DNA of 64,000 nt from Robiginitalea biformata HTCC2501 (GTDB taxonomy: Bacteria > Bacteroidota > Bacteroidia > Flavobacteriales > Flavobacteriaceae). Below are positions 8,211 through 18,100 of the stretch, piece after piece. The DNA is taken from NCBI RefSeq assembly GCF_000024125.1, contig NC_013222.1:744001-808000 (forward strand), in the 5' to 3' direction. The notes under the pieces are model-generated. The model was not told the DNA's origin. It worked only from the letters and a program-made list of their open reading frames with translations, and searched no databases. How positions within the stretch are numbered: the first letter of the stretch is position 1; the number at the start of each line of letters is the position of its first letter. The position numbers and the translations under genes were made by a program.

Positions 8211-9401
8211 CTAGCTGCCCCGAATAGCTGCAATCCCCGGCAGGGTGCGACCTTCCAGGCTTTCCAGCATGGCGCCTCCTCCGGTAGATACATAGCTCAC
8301 CTTTTCGTCAAAGCCAAATTGCTTCACGGCGGCCACCGAATCGCCCCCTCCGACCAGGGAAAACGCCCCGTTACGCGTAGCCTCGGCTACATAGTTCCCC
8401 ACGGCAATGGTCCCCTTGGCAAAGTTGGGCATCTCAAATACGCCCACCGGGCCGTTCCAGAGGATGGTCCGGGATTCCAGGATCACTTTCCGGAATCGCT
8501 CCAGGGTTTCGGGTCCGGCGTCCAGGCCCTGCCAGCCGTCTTCGATGGCGTCCACAGCCATGATCCGGGACTCCGCATCATTGTCAAAGGCATCGGCTGC
8601 CACCACATCCACGGGCAGGTGTACGGCCACCCCTTTGGCCTTCGCTTTCTCCAGGATGGAAAGCGCCAGATCCGTTTTATCCGGCTCGCAAATGGAATCC
8701 CCCACGGAGCCTCCCCGGGCCTTGACAAAGGTGTACGTCATCCCGCCCCCGATAATCAGGTGGTCGATCTTGTCGAGGATGTTCTCGATGATGGTGATTT
8801 TGGATGAGACCTTGGCACCCCCCAGGATGGCTGTAACCGGTTTTTCGCCGGTTTCCATCACCTTGTCGATAGCTTCAATTTCCCGGGCAAGCAGGTATCC
8901 GAAACATTTCTTTTCCGGAAAGAATTCGGCCACCACCGTAGTGGAGGCATGCGGCCGGTGGGCCGTCCCGAAGGCGTCGTTTACATAGATATCCCCCCAC
9001 TGGGAGAGCTTCCGGGCAAACTCGCGGTCGCCGGCTTCCTCCTCCCCGTGGAACCGCAGGTTTTCCAGCAGGAGGATCTCCCCGCTCTGGAGTGCCTCTA
9101 CCTCGGCGGCTGCAGAATCCCCGATGCAATCCGATGCGAATTTTACTTCCACCCCGATGATATCGGATACCGTATCGACGATATGGGACAGCGACAGGTC
9201 CGGGTTCGGGCTGCCTTTGGGGCGGCCCAGGTGGCTCATCAGTACGGCGCTGCCGCCATCCTCCAGGATTTTGATAATGGTGGGTTTGGCCGCTTCAATA
9301 CGGTTCGTGTCGGTCACTTGGAAGTCCTCGTTCAGGGGCACGTTGAAATCTACACGTACCAGTGCTTTCTTGTCCTTGAAGTCAAATTTGTCAATCGTCA
9401 T
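8211..9401 (-). CDS. pgk: Phosphoglycerate kinase
   Basis: 396 residues starting [20 protein letters not shown]. It transfers phosphate between 1,3-bisphosphoglycerate and ADP in glycolysis. Diagnostic motifs are present in order: [40 protein letters not shown] and GGGDSVAAV. The reading frame stays open upstream to 10202, but that part is only the antisense of the polymerase gene, and the family starts at the chosen ATG. A TAnnTTTG box lies 24 nt before it. It is a single gene, divergent from the delta' gene. Confidence 0.97.
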   Translation of the reverse strand: MTIDKFDFKDKKALVRVDFNVPLNEDFQVTDTNRIEAAKPTIIKILEDGGSAVLMSHLGRPKGSPNPDLSLSHIVDTVSDIIGVEVKFASDCIGDSAAAEVEALQSGEILLLENLRFHGEEEAGDREFARKLSQWGDIYVNDAFGTAHRPHASTTVVAEFFPEKKCFGYLLAREIEAIDKVMETGEKPVTAILGGAKVSSKITIIENILDKIDHLIIGGGMTYTFVKARGGSVGDSICEPDKTDLALSILEKAKAKGVAVHLPVDVVAADAFDNDAESRIMAVDAIEDGWQGLDAGPETLERFRKVILESRTILWNGPVGVFEMPNFAKGTIAVGNYVAEATRNGAFSLVGGGDSVAAVKQFGFDEKVSYVSTGGGAMLESLEGRTLPGIAAIRGS

Positions 9402-9425
9402 GGTGTTGCGGTTTATTGGCAGACC

Positions 9426-9433
9426 CAAAAATA
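9426..9433 (-). promoter_or_regulatory. -7 promoter box for pgk
   Basis: On the minus strand 9433-9426 reads TATTTTTG, a full match to the Bacteroidota TAnnTTTG box, 24 nt ahead of the pgk start. No TTG at the standard 19-nt spacing was seen. Confidence 0.6.
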
Positions 9434-9497
9434 ATATATAATGCACGGACCATTTGCCCCCAACCCATTTAATTTCGGGGCCGCGACGCAAAAGTGC

Positions 9498-9505
9498 TAT
9501 ATTTG
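9498..9505 (+). promoter_or_regulatory. -7 promoter box for the delta' gene, abutting its ATG
   Basis: TATATTTG fully matches TAnnTTTG and ends only 4 nt before the ATG at 9510. Transcription would start at or next to the start codon, so the mRNA may be leaderless. Confidence 0.55.
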
Positions 9506-9509
9506 GTCC

Positions 9510-10676
9510 ATGCGTTTTGCCGACATTCTGGGGCTTGCCCACCTGAAGAAACACCTGACTTCCAGCGCAGACGGCGGACGGATCCCCCACGCCCAGTTGT
9601 TTGTCGGGCCGGAGGGGTGCGGCACCCTCCCGATGGCCGTCGCCTATGCCCGGTATATCCTCTGCGGGAATTCCGGGGGCGAAAACGACGGGCCCAATAC
9701 CGCCTGCAACTCCAAATGCGAGCGGCTCGCCCACCCGGACCTGCACTTTGCCTTTCCCGTGGCGAATTCGGACACGGTCAAAAGCCACGCTGTGAGCGAC
9801 CACTACCTGCCCCGCTGGCGGGATTTTGTCCGGGAGCAGCCCTACGGCAACCTTTTTGACTGGTACCGCTTTATCGGGATTGAGAAAAAACAAGGGCAGA
9901 TCGGCGTGGATGAAGCGCACGACATCGTTAAGAAACTCAGCCTGAAATCCTATGAAGGAGGGTATAAGGTGATGATTGTCTGGATGGCCGAACGGATGAA
10001 TATCCCGGCGGCTAACAAACTGCTGAAACTCATCGAGGAGCCCGCCCCGAAAACCGTGCTCATATTGATTGCAGAGGACGAAGAACTTCTGTTGCAAACC
10101 ATCCGGAGCCGGTGCCAGCTGCTGCATTTCCCCCCCCTGCCCGAAGTGGTGATCGCCGACGGCCTGGTGGTCCGGGGCTCCAACCGGGAAGAAGCCACGC
10201 AAATTGCCCAGGAGGCCAATGGAAATTTCAACAAGGCGCTGGACCTGTTAAACAAGGACAGCGAGGACCTGGTATTTGAGCGATGGTTTGTGCAATGGAC
10301 GCGCACGGCTTTCAAGGCCAAAGGAAACAAGGGGGCGGTCCACGAATTGATCCTCTGGAGCGAGGAGGTGGCCAAAACCGGCCGGGAAACGCAAAAGAAA
10401 TTTCTCTCCTACTGCCTGTCCGTTATCCGGCAAGCCCTGCTGATGAACTACCGGGCGGATGCCCTGGTGTATATGAAGATGCGCCAGCCGGATTTTGACT
10501 TGCAGAAGTTTGCGCCTTTCGTGCACGAAAACAATGTGCAACCCATGGTGCGCGAACTGGAATCTGCCCTCTACCACATTGAGCGGAATGGGAATGCCAA
10601 GATCATTTTCACGGATTTGTCAATCAAACTGACCCGGCTGCTTCACGCCCGGGCCGCAAACATCCAGGAATCATGA
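9510..10676 (+). CDS. holB: DNA polymerase III subunit delta' (clamp loader)
   Basis: 388 residues starting [16 protein letters not shown], the usual start in flavobacteria; an upstream ATG at 9441 would add 23 unrelated residues. The protein has an AAA+ fold with a degenerate Walker A (GPEGCGTL, lacking the Lys-Ser/Thr), as expected for delta', which does not hydrolyse ATP. A cysteine cluster (C near 49, then AC.SKC) forms the zinc module, and [19 protein letters not shown] matches the sensor region. It is part of the clamp loader that places the sliding clamp on DNA. Its last 4 nt overlap the DoxX-family gene (ATGA). Confidence 0.9.
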   Translation: MRFADILGLAHLKKHLTSSADGGRIPHAQLFVGPEGCGTLPMAVAYARYILCGNSGGENDGPNTACNSKCERLAHPDLHFAFPVANSDTVKSHAVSDHYLPRWRDFVREQPYGNLFDWYRFIGIEKKQGQIGVDEAHDIVKKLSLKSYEGGYKVMIVWMAERMNIPAANKLLKLIEEPAPKTVLILIAEDEELLLQTIRSRCQLLHFPPLPEVVIADGLVVRGSNREEATQIAQEANGNFNKALDLLNKDSEDLVFERWFVQWTRTAFKAKGNKGAVHELILWSEEVAKTGRETQKKFLSYCLSVIRQALLMNYRADALVYMKMRQPDFDLQKFAPFVHENNVQPMVRELESALYHIERNGNAKIIFTDLSIKLTRLLHARAANIQES

Positions 10677-11068
10677 ACACGCTATTGGAACACGCTGCCG
10701 AAATCCTCATCCTGCTTTTTCTGATCATCACATTTATGCAGAGCGGAATCGATAAGGTAATGGACTGGACGGGCAACCTGAGCTGGCTGCGTTCCCACTT
10801 TTCCGAAACCCCTTTACAGGGACTGGTACCTGTCCTTTTGGCTATTGTCCTGATTGCAGAAATGCTGGCGGGGATTCTCTGCGCCGTGGGTCTGGTCCAA
10901 TTGCTCCTGTACGAATCCGGAAAAATCGCGCTGTTGGGCGCTATTGTTTCCTGCGTGTCCCTGCTGATGCTGCTTTTCGGCCAGCGGCTCGCCAAGGACT
11001 ACGACGGGGCCAAGACGATAGCGGTTTACTTTATCCCGGCCGTATTCCTGGTCTTCCTGTTACAGTAG
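10673..11068 (+). CDS. DoxX-like integral membrane protein
   Basis: 131 residues with four predicted membrane segments (about 8-27, 45-66, 70-95, 112-130) and the DoxX-type signature F.QSGIDKVMDW near the first helix. Function in bacteroidetes is unknown; DoxX relatives are small quinone- or thiol-oxidation-linked membrane proteins. It overlaps the delta' gene by 4 nt, so translation is probably coupled. It converges with the OmpH-like gene 59 nt further on. Confidence 0.75.
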   Translation: MNTLLEHAAEILILLFLIITFMQSGIDKVMDWTGNLSWLRSHFSETPLQGLVPVLLAIVLIAEMLAGILCAVGLVQLLLYESGKIALLGAIVSCVSLLMLLFGQRLAKDYDGAKTIAVYFIPAVFLVFLLQ

Positions 11069-11127
11069 ATCCCGGCGCCCGGATACCCCCCGGACAGTGG
11101 CTGCCCGGGCCCTGATTAAGCAACAGG

Positions 11128-11634
11128 CTACTGCGTGGCCTGCTCGTTCAGATATTCGAGCACTTTATCTGTAATGTCCTGGCTTTCAGAGCCATACAGA
11201 ACCGTGCCGCCTTCTCCTCCGGCCAGGATGTACGTGTAGCCATTGTTCTGGCCATACTCCCCAATGCGCTCTTTGACCTCCATGAGGAGGCTATCCATTT
11301 TCTGCTGGCCCTGTTGCTGCATGCGCTGCTCCTCCTGTTGCAATTGTGCCCCGATTGCCTGGCCCCGTTGCTGCAAGGCGCCAAATTCCTCCTGGGCTTG
11401 TTGCTGGGACATGCTCTTGGTTTTGTTCTGGAGGCTTTGTGCTTCAATCTGGAAGGCCTGGGAAATACTGTCGCGGCGTTGGGCAAAGGCTTCTGCACGG
11501 GAATTGTAAGTAGCTTCCAGATCCTTCTTTTTGCTGTAGCCGTCCAGTAGTGTCGCATAATCTACGTAGGCTACTTTATTTTGCTGGCAACTGCTCAAGA
11601 TTATGGCGGCTGCCAAAAGAATTACTTTTTTCAT
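11128..11634 (-). CDS. OmpH/Skp-like periplasmic chaperone lipoprotein
   Basis: 168 residues. A lipoprotein signal with lipobox LSSC (Cys16) is followed by a YVDYATLLDGY segment resembling the start of the Skp core, a long glutamine-rich coiled coil (about 40-125: many QQQ stretches) and a C-terminal beta segment (YTYILAGGEGGTVLYG). Skp/OmpH proteins are jelly-fish-shaped trimers that hold unfolded outer-membrane proteins in the periplasm. Lipidation is a variation seen in Bacteroidota. It stands alone with its own TATTTTTG box upstream. Confidence 0.83.
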   Translation of the reverse strand: MKKVILLAAAIILSSCQQNKVAYVDYATLLDGYSKKKDLEATYNSRAEAFAQRRDSISQAFQIEAQSLQNKTKSMSQQQAQEEFGALQQRGQAIGAQLQQEEQRMQQQGQQKMDSLLMEVKERIGEYGQNNGYTYILAGGEGGTVLYGSESQDITDKVLEYLNEQATQ

Positions 11635-11660
11635 GTGTACCTGATTTTTTAGGTGCGGGG

Positions 11661-11668
11661 CAAAAATA
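11661..11668 (-). promoter_or_regulatory. -7 promoter box for the OmpH-like gene
   Basis: Minus-strand 11668-11661 reads TATTTTTG, a full TAnnTTTG match, 26 nt before the start codon. A TTC rather than TTG lies near the -33 position. Confidence 0.55.
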
Positions 11669-11915
11669 GGGGATTTGGGCCTTTCGTCGAACCTCCATCC
11701 AATTTATCTTTTTGCATGGAGGCCATACCGATTTGTAATGCGGCCCCCCGATGGAGGAAGCGGTTTGGGCTGCTATAGACGTACGCTATGCTGTTTTTGC
11801 GTTTTCATATCCTGAGTCTATTTAGAAGTTGGGCTTTTTAAAGCCTTTGAGAGCATTTAACAGCCTGCGTGAACCCCATGGGTGTCTGCCGTTGTTTTGA
11901 GCCCGTAAAAGGGCG

Positions 11916-12806
11916 CTATGGCCCTGAGTTGCCTGACGGCCCCCTCCTTCCCAACACATAGACCACGGAGGAAGGTTCCCGGGTAAACAGGGCTCCCAGG
12001 TTTGAAGTGAGCCCTTTCCATGGAGCCACCAGCGCCGCCCAGCGGTTGGCCTTGTATTTTTCCGATAGCCAGGACACATAAAAGGCGTCCAGCCACATCG
12101 GTCGCATAGCGATACACTCCAGCCCGTATGTGCCGAAAAGATCTTTTACGGAATGCTTTGAAAAATGCCAGAGATGCCTGGGCACGTCGTAGGCTGCCCA
12201 GTATTCCCGATAGTGGCGGGCATCCCAGGAACGGTGGTTGGGCAGGGCCAGGATCAGTCGTCCATCTGGCTTTAGTCGATTGAGTAAATTGGAAATGGTT
12301 GCTTCCAGATCGGGGATATGCTCCAGTACGTGCCAGAGCACAATCGCGTCATTGGCAGCTGCGGGCACTTCGTGCAACTTCTCAAATACTTTGAGTTTTT
12401 TCTGCAAGGCACGATGTCTGGCTCCCCTATTTGGCTCTACCCCGCTCACGCTCCAGTGGCGGGAAGCAACCTGTAAAAAGTCTCCCTGTCCCGTACCAAT
12501 CTCCAGTATCTCCCCTCCGGCGGGGACGAATTTTGCCACCAACCGGACCTTCCAATTTACGTTCCATGCCCGGGCCAATTGATACAATCGGCCAAACAGC
12601 GTTTCCGGACGATCACGATGTGAAAGGTAGTCTCGGGATTCGTAGTAGCGCGTCAGGTCCTCGGGTACGGGATGAGTCATCAGCAGGCCGTGTATTTTGT
12701 CATGCCGGTGCAGTTGGAATTCCTCCCCGCTCACCATATAGTCCCTGGTGGTCAAAACTGGATCCTGGAGCATCGAGGGGGGTTTCGTTGAATTTTCGGC
12801 CATCAT
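11916..12806 (-). CDS. Class I SAM-dependent methyltransferase
   Basis: 296 residues. The Rossmann-fold core holds motif I as ILEIGTGQGDFL and a Methyltransf_11/23-like segment VLWHVLEHIPD. The N-terminal CxxC zinc motif often seen in this family is absent; the N-terminus instead begins MMAENSTKPPSM. A C-terminal hydrophobic or amphipathic stretch (FYVSWLSEKYKANRWAAL) may touch the membrane. It resembles methyltransferases of polysaccharide or lipid modification, but the substrate cannot be told. It lies 34 nt downstream of mnmG. Two adjacent ATG codons (12806, 12803) are possible starts. Confidence 0.8.
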   Translation of the reverse strand: MMAENSTKPPSMLQDPVLTTRDYMVSGEEFQLHRHDKIHGLLMTHPVPEDLTRYYESRDYLSHRDRPETLFGRLYQLARAWNVNWKVRLVAKFVPAGGEILEIGTGQGDFLQVASRHWSVSGVEPNRGARHRALQKKLKVFEKLHEVPAAANDAIVLWHVLEHIPDLEATISNLLNRLKPDGRLILALPNHRSWDARHYREYWAAYDVPRHLWHFSKHSVKDLFGTYGLECIAMRPMWLDAFYVSWLSEKYKANRWAALVAPWKGLTSNLGALFTREPSSVVYVLGRRGPSGNSGP

Positions 12807-12840
12807 TTACGCGTTCTTGTCCGGATTGTTCCACGTGGAA

Positions 12841-14715
12841 CTATCGATTCAAAAAAACCATCAGGACGCTGATGTCGCTTGGGGATACCCCGCTTACCCG
12901 CGAGGCCTGTGAGAGGGTTGCGGGACGGATCCGGCCGAGTTTTTCCCGGGCTTCGTAGGAGAGCGATTTTACCTGACTATAATCAAAACCTTCCGGTATC
13001 TTAACATTCTCGAGGCGCTGCAATTTATCTGCATTGTTCTTTTCCTTTTCGATATATCCGGAATATTTCACCTCAATTTCAGCCTGCTCAAGCACTTCCT
13101 GACCCAGTTGGTTCTCCCGAACATATTCCGATACACTCTCCAGTTGCATCATATGCTCCATTTGCACCTGAGGCCTGGAAAACACCTTGAATAATTTATC
13201 GCCCTGATCCACATTTTTCGATCCGACAGTTTCCAGGATGGGGTTGATTTCTTCCGGGACAAAGCTGGTCTTTTTAAAGAACCCGACCAAATCCTGGGAT
13301 TGGGCCTTCTTCTGCTCCACTGCCCGCATGCGCTCTTCGCTTGCCAGGCCCATCCGAAAGGACTTCTCCGTAAGCCGCAGATCCGCATTGTCCTGTCGCA
13401 ATAAAGTGCGGTACTCCGCACGACTCGTAAACATCCGGTAGGGTTCTTCCGTGCCCTTGGTAATCAGGTCGTCGATCAGTACCCCGATATACGCTTCGTC
13501 CCGCCGCAGAATAAACGGCTCCTTTTCATTTAATTTCAAGTGGGCATTGATCCCCGCCATCAAACCCTGGGAAGCGGCTTCTTCATACCCCGTTGTGCCG
13601 TTGATCTGCCCGGCGAAATACAAATTCTCAATGAGCTTCGTCTCCAGGGTATGCCGTAACTGGGTGGGGGGAAAATAGTCGTACTCAATGGCATAACCCG
13701 GACGGAAAAACTTCACGTTTTCGAATCCCGCCACTGAACGCAGCGCACGGAACTGGACGTCCTCCGGCAGGGAAGTTGAGAAGCCGTTTACATAGACCTC
13801 AACGGTATCCCACCCCTCCGGTTCCACAAACAATTGGTGCCGGTCTTTATCCTTAAACCGGTGGATTTTATCTTCAATTGAGGGGCAATACCTCGGGCCG
13901 ATGCTTTGGATGCGACCATTAAACATCGGGCTCCGGTCAAACCCCTCCATTAATAATTCATGTACCTCCGGACTCGTATACGTCATATGACATTCCCTTT
14001 GCCTTGTAAGTTTAGGAGTGTCCAGATACGAGAAACGACCCGGCTCTGCATCGCCTGGCTGGGGGATCATCTTAGAAAAATCAAGGCTCCTGCCGTCCAC
14101 GCGAGGCGGCGTGCCTGTTTTCATACGGCCGGTATCAAAGCCCATTTCTGCAAGCTGCTCGGTGATGCCCCGGGCGGCGCGCTCCCCCGCCCGACCGCCT
14201 CCGAATTGCTTTTCGCCTATATGGATTAATCCGTTCAGAAAAGTTCCGTTGGTAAGAACCACGCTCCGGCCACGGATTTCCAACCCGAGAGAGGTACGCA
14301 CCCCAACCACCCGATCTTCCGAAACGATCAGATCACTGACCATTTCCTGGTAAAAATCGAGGTGCTGGGTACGTTCCAGCGACAACCGCCATTCTTCTGC
14401 AAACCGCATCCGATCATTCTGGGTGCGGGGACTCCACATGGCCGGTCCTTTGGATTTGTTCAGCATTTTAAACTGTATGGCCGACCGGTCGGATACGATA
14501 CCACTGTAGCCTCCCAGAGCGTCAATTTCCCGGACAATCTGACCCTTGGCAATGCCACCCATGGCAGGGTTGCAGGACATCTGTCCAATGGTCTGAAGGT
14601 TCATGGTAACCAGCAGGGTTTTTGAGCCCAGGTTAGCTGCAGCAGCCGCAGCCTCGCATCCGGCGTGACCTCCACCTACTACTATTACATCGTACTCTTC
14701 CGTAAACATACTCAT
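12841..14715 (-). CDS. mnmG: tRNA uridine-5-carboxymethylaminomethyl(34) synthesis enzyme MnmG
   Basis: 624 residues. With MnmE it modifies the wobble uridine (position 34) of several tRNAs, using FAD. The FAD-binding GGGHAGCEAA loop is near residue 14, followed by SCNPAMGGIAKG, the central GTEEPYRMFTSRAEYR, and the C-terminal helical tRNA-binding region ending LGRIRPATLSQASRVSGVSPSDISVLMVFL. Start could be the first ATG (14715) or the second (14709, MFTEEYDVIVVGGG); the latter matches the family better. Overlaps the ybeY stop by 4 nt. Confidence 0.97.
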   Translation of the reverse strand: MSMFTEEYDVIVVGGGHAGCEAAAAAANLGSKTLLVTMNLQTIGQMSCNPAMGGIAKGQIVREIDALGGYSGIVSDRSAIQFKMLNKSKGPAMWSPRTQNDRMRFAEEWRLSLERTQHLDFYQEMVSDLIVSEDRVVGVRTSLGLEIRGRSVVLTNGTFLNGLIHIGEKQFGGGRAGERAARGITEQLAEMGFDTGRMKTGTPPRVDGRSLDFSKMIPQPGDAEPGRFSYLDTPKLTRQRECHMTYTSPEVHELLMEGFDRSPMFNGRIQSIGPRYCPSIEDKIHRFKDKDRHQLFVEPEGWDTVEVYVNGFSTSLPEDVQFRALRSVAGFENVKFFRPGYAIEYDYFPPTQLRHTLETKLIENLYFAGQINGTTGYEEAASQGLMAGINAHLKLNEKEPFILRRDEAYIGVLIDDLITKGTEEPYRMFTSRAEYRTLLRQDNADLRLTEKSFRMGLASEERMRAVEQKKAQSQDLVGFFKKTSFVPEEINPILETVGSKNVDQGDKLFKVFSRPQVQMEHMMQLESVSEYVRENQLGQEVLEQAEIEVKYSGYIEKEKNNADKLQRLENVKIPEGFDYSQVKSLSYEAREKLGRIRPATLSQASRVSGVSPSDISVLMVFLNR

Positions 14716-15134
14716 TGTTTCACGTGGAACATTCGCAGGCAGGCAGACTCTTCCTGCCGCATAATTTCCTTTTCCTTCTCCGTACTGTCGCCGAAACCAA
14801 TCAAATGCAAAACCCCGTGGATCATCACGCGTGCGAGTTCTTCCTCAAATGGTACGCAATACGTTTTGGCATTATCCCGGATTCGATCTATTGAAATAAA
14901 AATATCTCCGCTAACGCCATCTTCCAGGTCGTTCTCGAAGGTGAGGATGTCTGTGTAATAATCGTGACCCAGATATTTATGATTCATCTCCAGCAAATAA
15001 TCATCCGAACAAAAAACGAATTGCAGTTCCCCGGGTGTTAGTTCCCTGGATTTCAAGACATTAATAATCCATTCGGTATATTTGGCCGGATTGGGCAGGG
15101 AAAAATCCGTTTCACTGTGGTAATCGATCCTCAT
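14712..15134 (-). CDS. ybeY: Endoribonuclease YbeY (16S rRNA maturation)
   Basis: 140 residues. YbeY is a metal-dependent RNase acting in 16S rRNA 3' processing and ribosome quality control. The signature HGVLHLIGFGDST carries the first two zinc histidines, but the third His of the standard HGxLHLxGxDH motif is replaced by Asp-Ser; this variant, as far as I recall, is usual in Bacteroidota. It lies between DUF4175 and mnmG with overlaps on both sides (23 nt and 4 nt), so the three genes form one translationally coupled unit. Confidence 0.92.
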   Translation of the reverse strand: MRIDYHSETDFSLPNPAKYTEWIINVLKSRELTPGELQFVFCSDDYLLEMNHKYLGHDYYTDILTFENDLEDGVSGDIFISIDRIRDNAKTYCVPFEEELARVMIHGVLHLIGFGDSTEKEKEIMRQEESACLRMFHVKQ

Positions 15135-18100
15135 CCTGGAAATACGCCTTAATTTTGTTCTTGTAAATGCGGCGCAAAGGTAATACTTGCCTGTTTAATA
15201 TTTCAACGTTTTCACCCTCATTTTCAAATACTTCTGGCCGGGTGGTAATTGGGTTCATATAGGTCCTGGTACTTGTCCGGCTTTCCCGTTCTTCTTTTTC
15301 CCCTTGTTGAAAGGAGGCATTTTCCAGCTTCATCAATTGCTGCTGGATTCGGTTCATTCGGTCTGCTGTCCGGGTAGTGACGCCGTTTCGTAATATTTCT
15401 TCCTCGAATTGTTCCATTTCACGTGCAATTCGTTGTGCCAATTCCCTGTCTGAATTATCGATCATGTCCTGTAATTGCTCTTCGAGACGGTTGCGGATAA
15501 TCTGCTGCTGCTTATAGATTTCAAACAATTCCTGATAGCTCATTTCATCCCCGTTAGAACCACCGGTTCCTTCGCCGTTCTCCCCCCCGGAACCCTGACC
15601 ATCTTGCCCATCCTGGCCCTGGTTTTGTCCCTGTCCTTTTCCATTCTCTCCGTTACCCTGGCCTTGTTCCCCGGAGCCCTCCTGACCTCCCTGGCCTTGC
15701 TGGCCTTGTTGGCCCTGGGATCCTTCGCCCTGTCCTTCGCTTCCCTGTTCGCCTTGTTCACCCTGTCCGGATTCGCCAGATGATTCCCCTTGGTTCCCCT
15801 GGCTGCCTTCCTCGGAATTGCCTTCCTGAGACCCTTGCATCCGTTGACGGAGTTCTTCCTGGCTCTGGATAATATCCGGAAGCTGAAAGTCGCTGCCTGA
15901 ACCCTCTCCTTTTCCCGGCATCATTGATTGTTGCATGGATTCGAGCATTTCGGCAAGCATGGAAGCCAACTCATTGGCAGCAGTAATTACATATTGCTGA
16001 TAGGAGGCGCCCCGGTACCATTGATTCTCGCTCAGGCTTTCAAGGCCCTTGTCTACGTTGTAATACACTTCAGCTATCTGTTTATTCACCTGTTCTGAAA
16101 TCTGGGGTTGGCGTAGCGAGAGGGCAAACAAACTGTCATCCACATGCTCGAAGAGCTTCCTGAGCTCCTGTTGCTGCCGTATATCCCCGCTAAGTGAGGC
16201 GGCACCTTCTTCGAGTTTCTGTACGGCGTCGTAAAGCGTCTCCTGCTTAAAAGAAAAGACCACCAGGTTATCAAGGATCTGGCGCAACATCTCGGCGTCT
16301 TCCGCTGTGGATTCGCTCCCACCTCCCGAAGCGGCCGATTGCTGAAGCGCTTCGGACAATTCCCGGATCTTCCGGGCAGCAGCCTTCTGTTTCTTACGCG
16401 TACTGGCCGCTTCGGATTGCTGATCTCTTGTTTCCGAAGTTTCCGGCGCATGAAGCTTTTCCAATAATTCCTGTGCATCCTTCTGGTCCTGAGAAGCTCC
16501 TTCCTCCTTCTGTGTATCCCGCTTCCATGGGAGGGGTTGCTTCAGGTCCTGGTTGTTTTTCTCGAGTTCCGACAATTCCCTGCGCAAACTGTCGAATTCT
16601 TTACGGAGTTTATCCTGTTGTTCCGCGGAGAAATTTTCCATCATGTTCTCCAGCTCCGAGAGGATATCCTGCCGTTCTGCAAGCTCTTTCAGTTGTGCAG
16701 CCAGCTGCCGCGACTTTTCCTGCACATAATACCGTTTGGTAAGCTCCAGCAATTGTTCCATGCTGCGCCGGTTGCCCTCCTGCCGTTTGCCGATTTCCTC
16801 CATGCGCTCCCTCAGGGCGTCCTTGTCCAGTTGGTCCAGGACCTTCTGCATCTCCTCCATCAATTGGGCATTTTTCCTCGCTTCAATTTCCTGCCGTTCC
16901 AGGCGTTCCTGGAGCAATTCCCGGAAGGGATCCTTTTTGGCTTCTTCGGACTCGAGGTTCTCGCCGAGCTCCTTGCTGAATTTTTCCATCAGCCGTTCCT
17001 GCTTCAGCTGTCTGTTGAGTACGTCCTTGAGTTTCTGCTGGTCGTTGAATTCAAGATTGCGCTTCTCCTGTTGTTCCTTTCGAAAGGCATCCAATTCCTC
17101 TTGCAGCTTTTCCTGGGTCTCCCGGGTTTTCCCCAACCCGTCAAGAAGGGAATTCTGATAGTCCAGTTGCTGATCCCGCAACTCCTCAGGAGTATACTGG
17201 GTAAGCCTGAACGCTTCGCTTTCACGAACCTTACCGCCCCGCAATCCGTCGTTGTCGCGGATGCGGAACTGTACGATGTAATCCGTTCCGCTTTCCAGAT
17301 TCAATCCGGATGGAAATGTGTAGTAAAAAGTATGATAGGTTCCTCCCGGCACATCGAGATCCACTTCCCGTACAGCCTCCTCGTCCCCTTCCGGGTAACA
17401 GATAACGGTTAGCTTCCCCAGGCCGTAATCATCGGAAACCTCCCCTGAAAAATAGGCCAGGTTCGGTTCCAGGGAGTCCCGCACCATCCGCGCACGGATG
17501 TCCGGAAACTCATCCCGGATCACCTCAATTCGATATCTGAGCTTATCGTATCCCGATACATCCCGGTTGGACGTGCTGAGCATATAATCCGTGGGCCGGA
17601 AAACGCGACGTGCAAGCGAAAAGGTATTTCCCTCCCGTGCCGCAAACAGTACTGTGTCCTTATCTTCATACCGGACGGTATCTGTGTGTACAGTAGCGAT
17701 ATTCCAGCGAATTCGCGTGCCCTCGGGCACAGTGATACTGCCGGTTCCCTGGACTTGTTGTCCGGTTCGCTGCAGATAGGCCGGGAATTCCAGCTCCATA
17801 CCAAACCGGTCTATTACCGGCACGCGAACCACCTCCAGCCGGTAGGCCGGGGATTGCACCTCGTTGGCCTCAAAGTAGAGATCCATGTTCTCCAATGGCG
17901 GGCGAAAGGTGTATTCGAAATGTGTGGCCTTGTCTTCCATTAATAGGCGGCGCCCCCCGGCAACCAATTCCACGGTTTCAGGCTGCACGTCCCCCACAGT
18001 GCGCACCTTCAGGGTAAACGCCTGATTCTCCCGCGACCTGAGTTCCGGGTTGACCAGGTGGAAAGCGAATGGAGCGGGGGGTTCGTAGGCCGTTCTGTAA

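Noticed and set aside
9402..10202. A 267-residue N-terminal extension of phosphoglycerate kinase on the minus strand
   Set aside because: It is the antisense of the delta' gene, has no family support, and the proper PGK start with promoter box is at 9401.
11822..12117. Short minus-strand frames at the end of the methyltransferase
   Set aside because: They are other-frame readings of the methyltransferase C-terminus and its downstream gap; no start signal or conserved domain.
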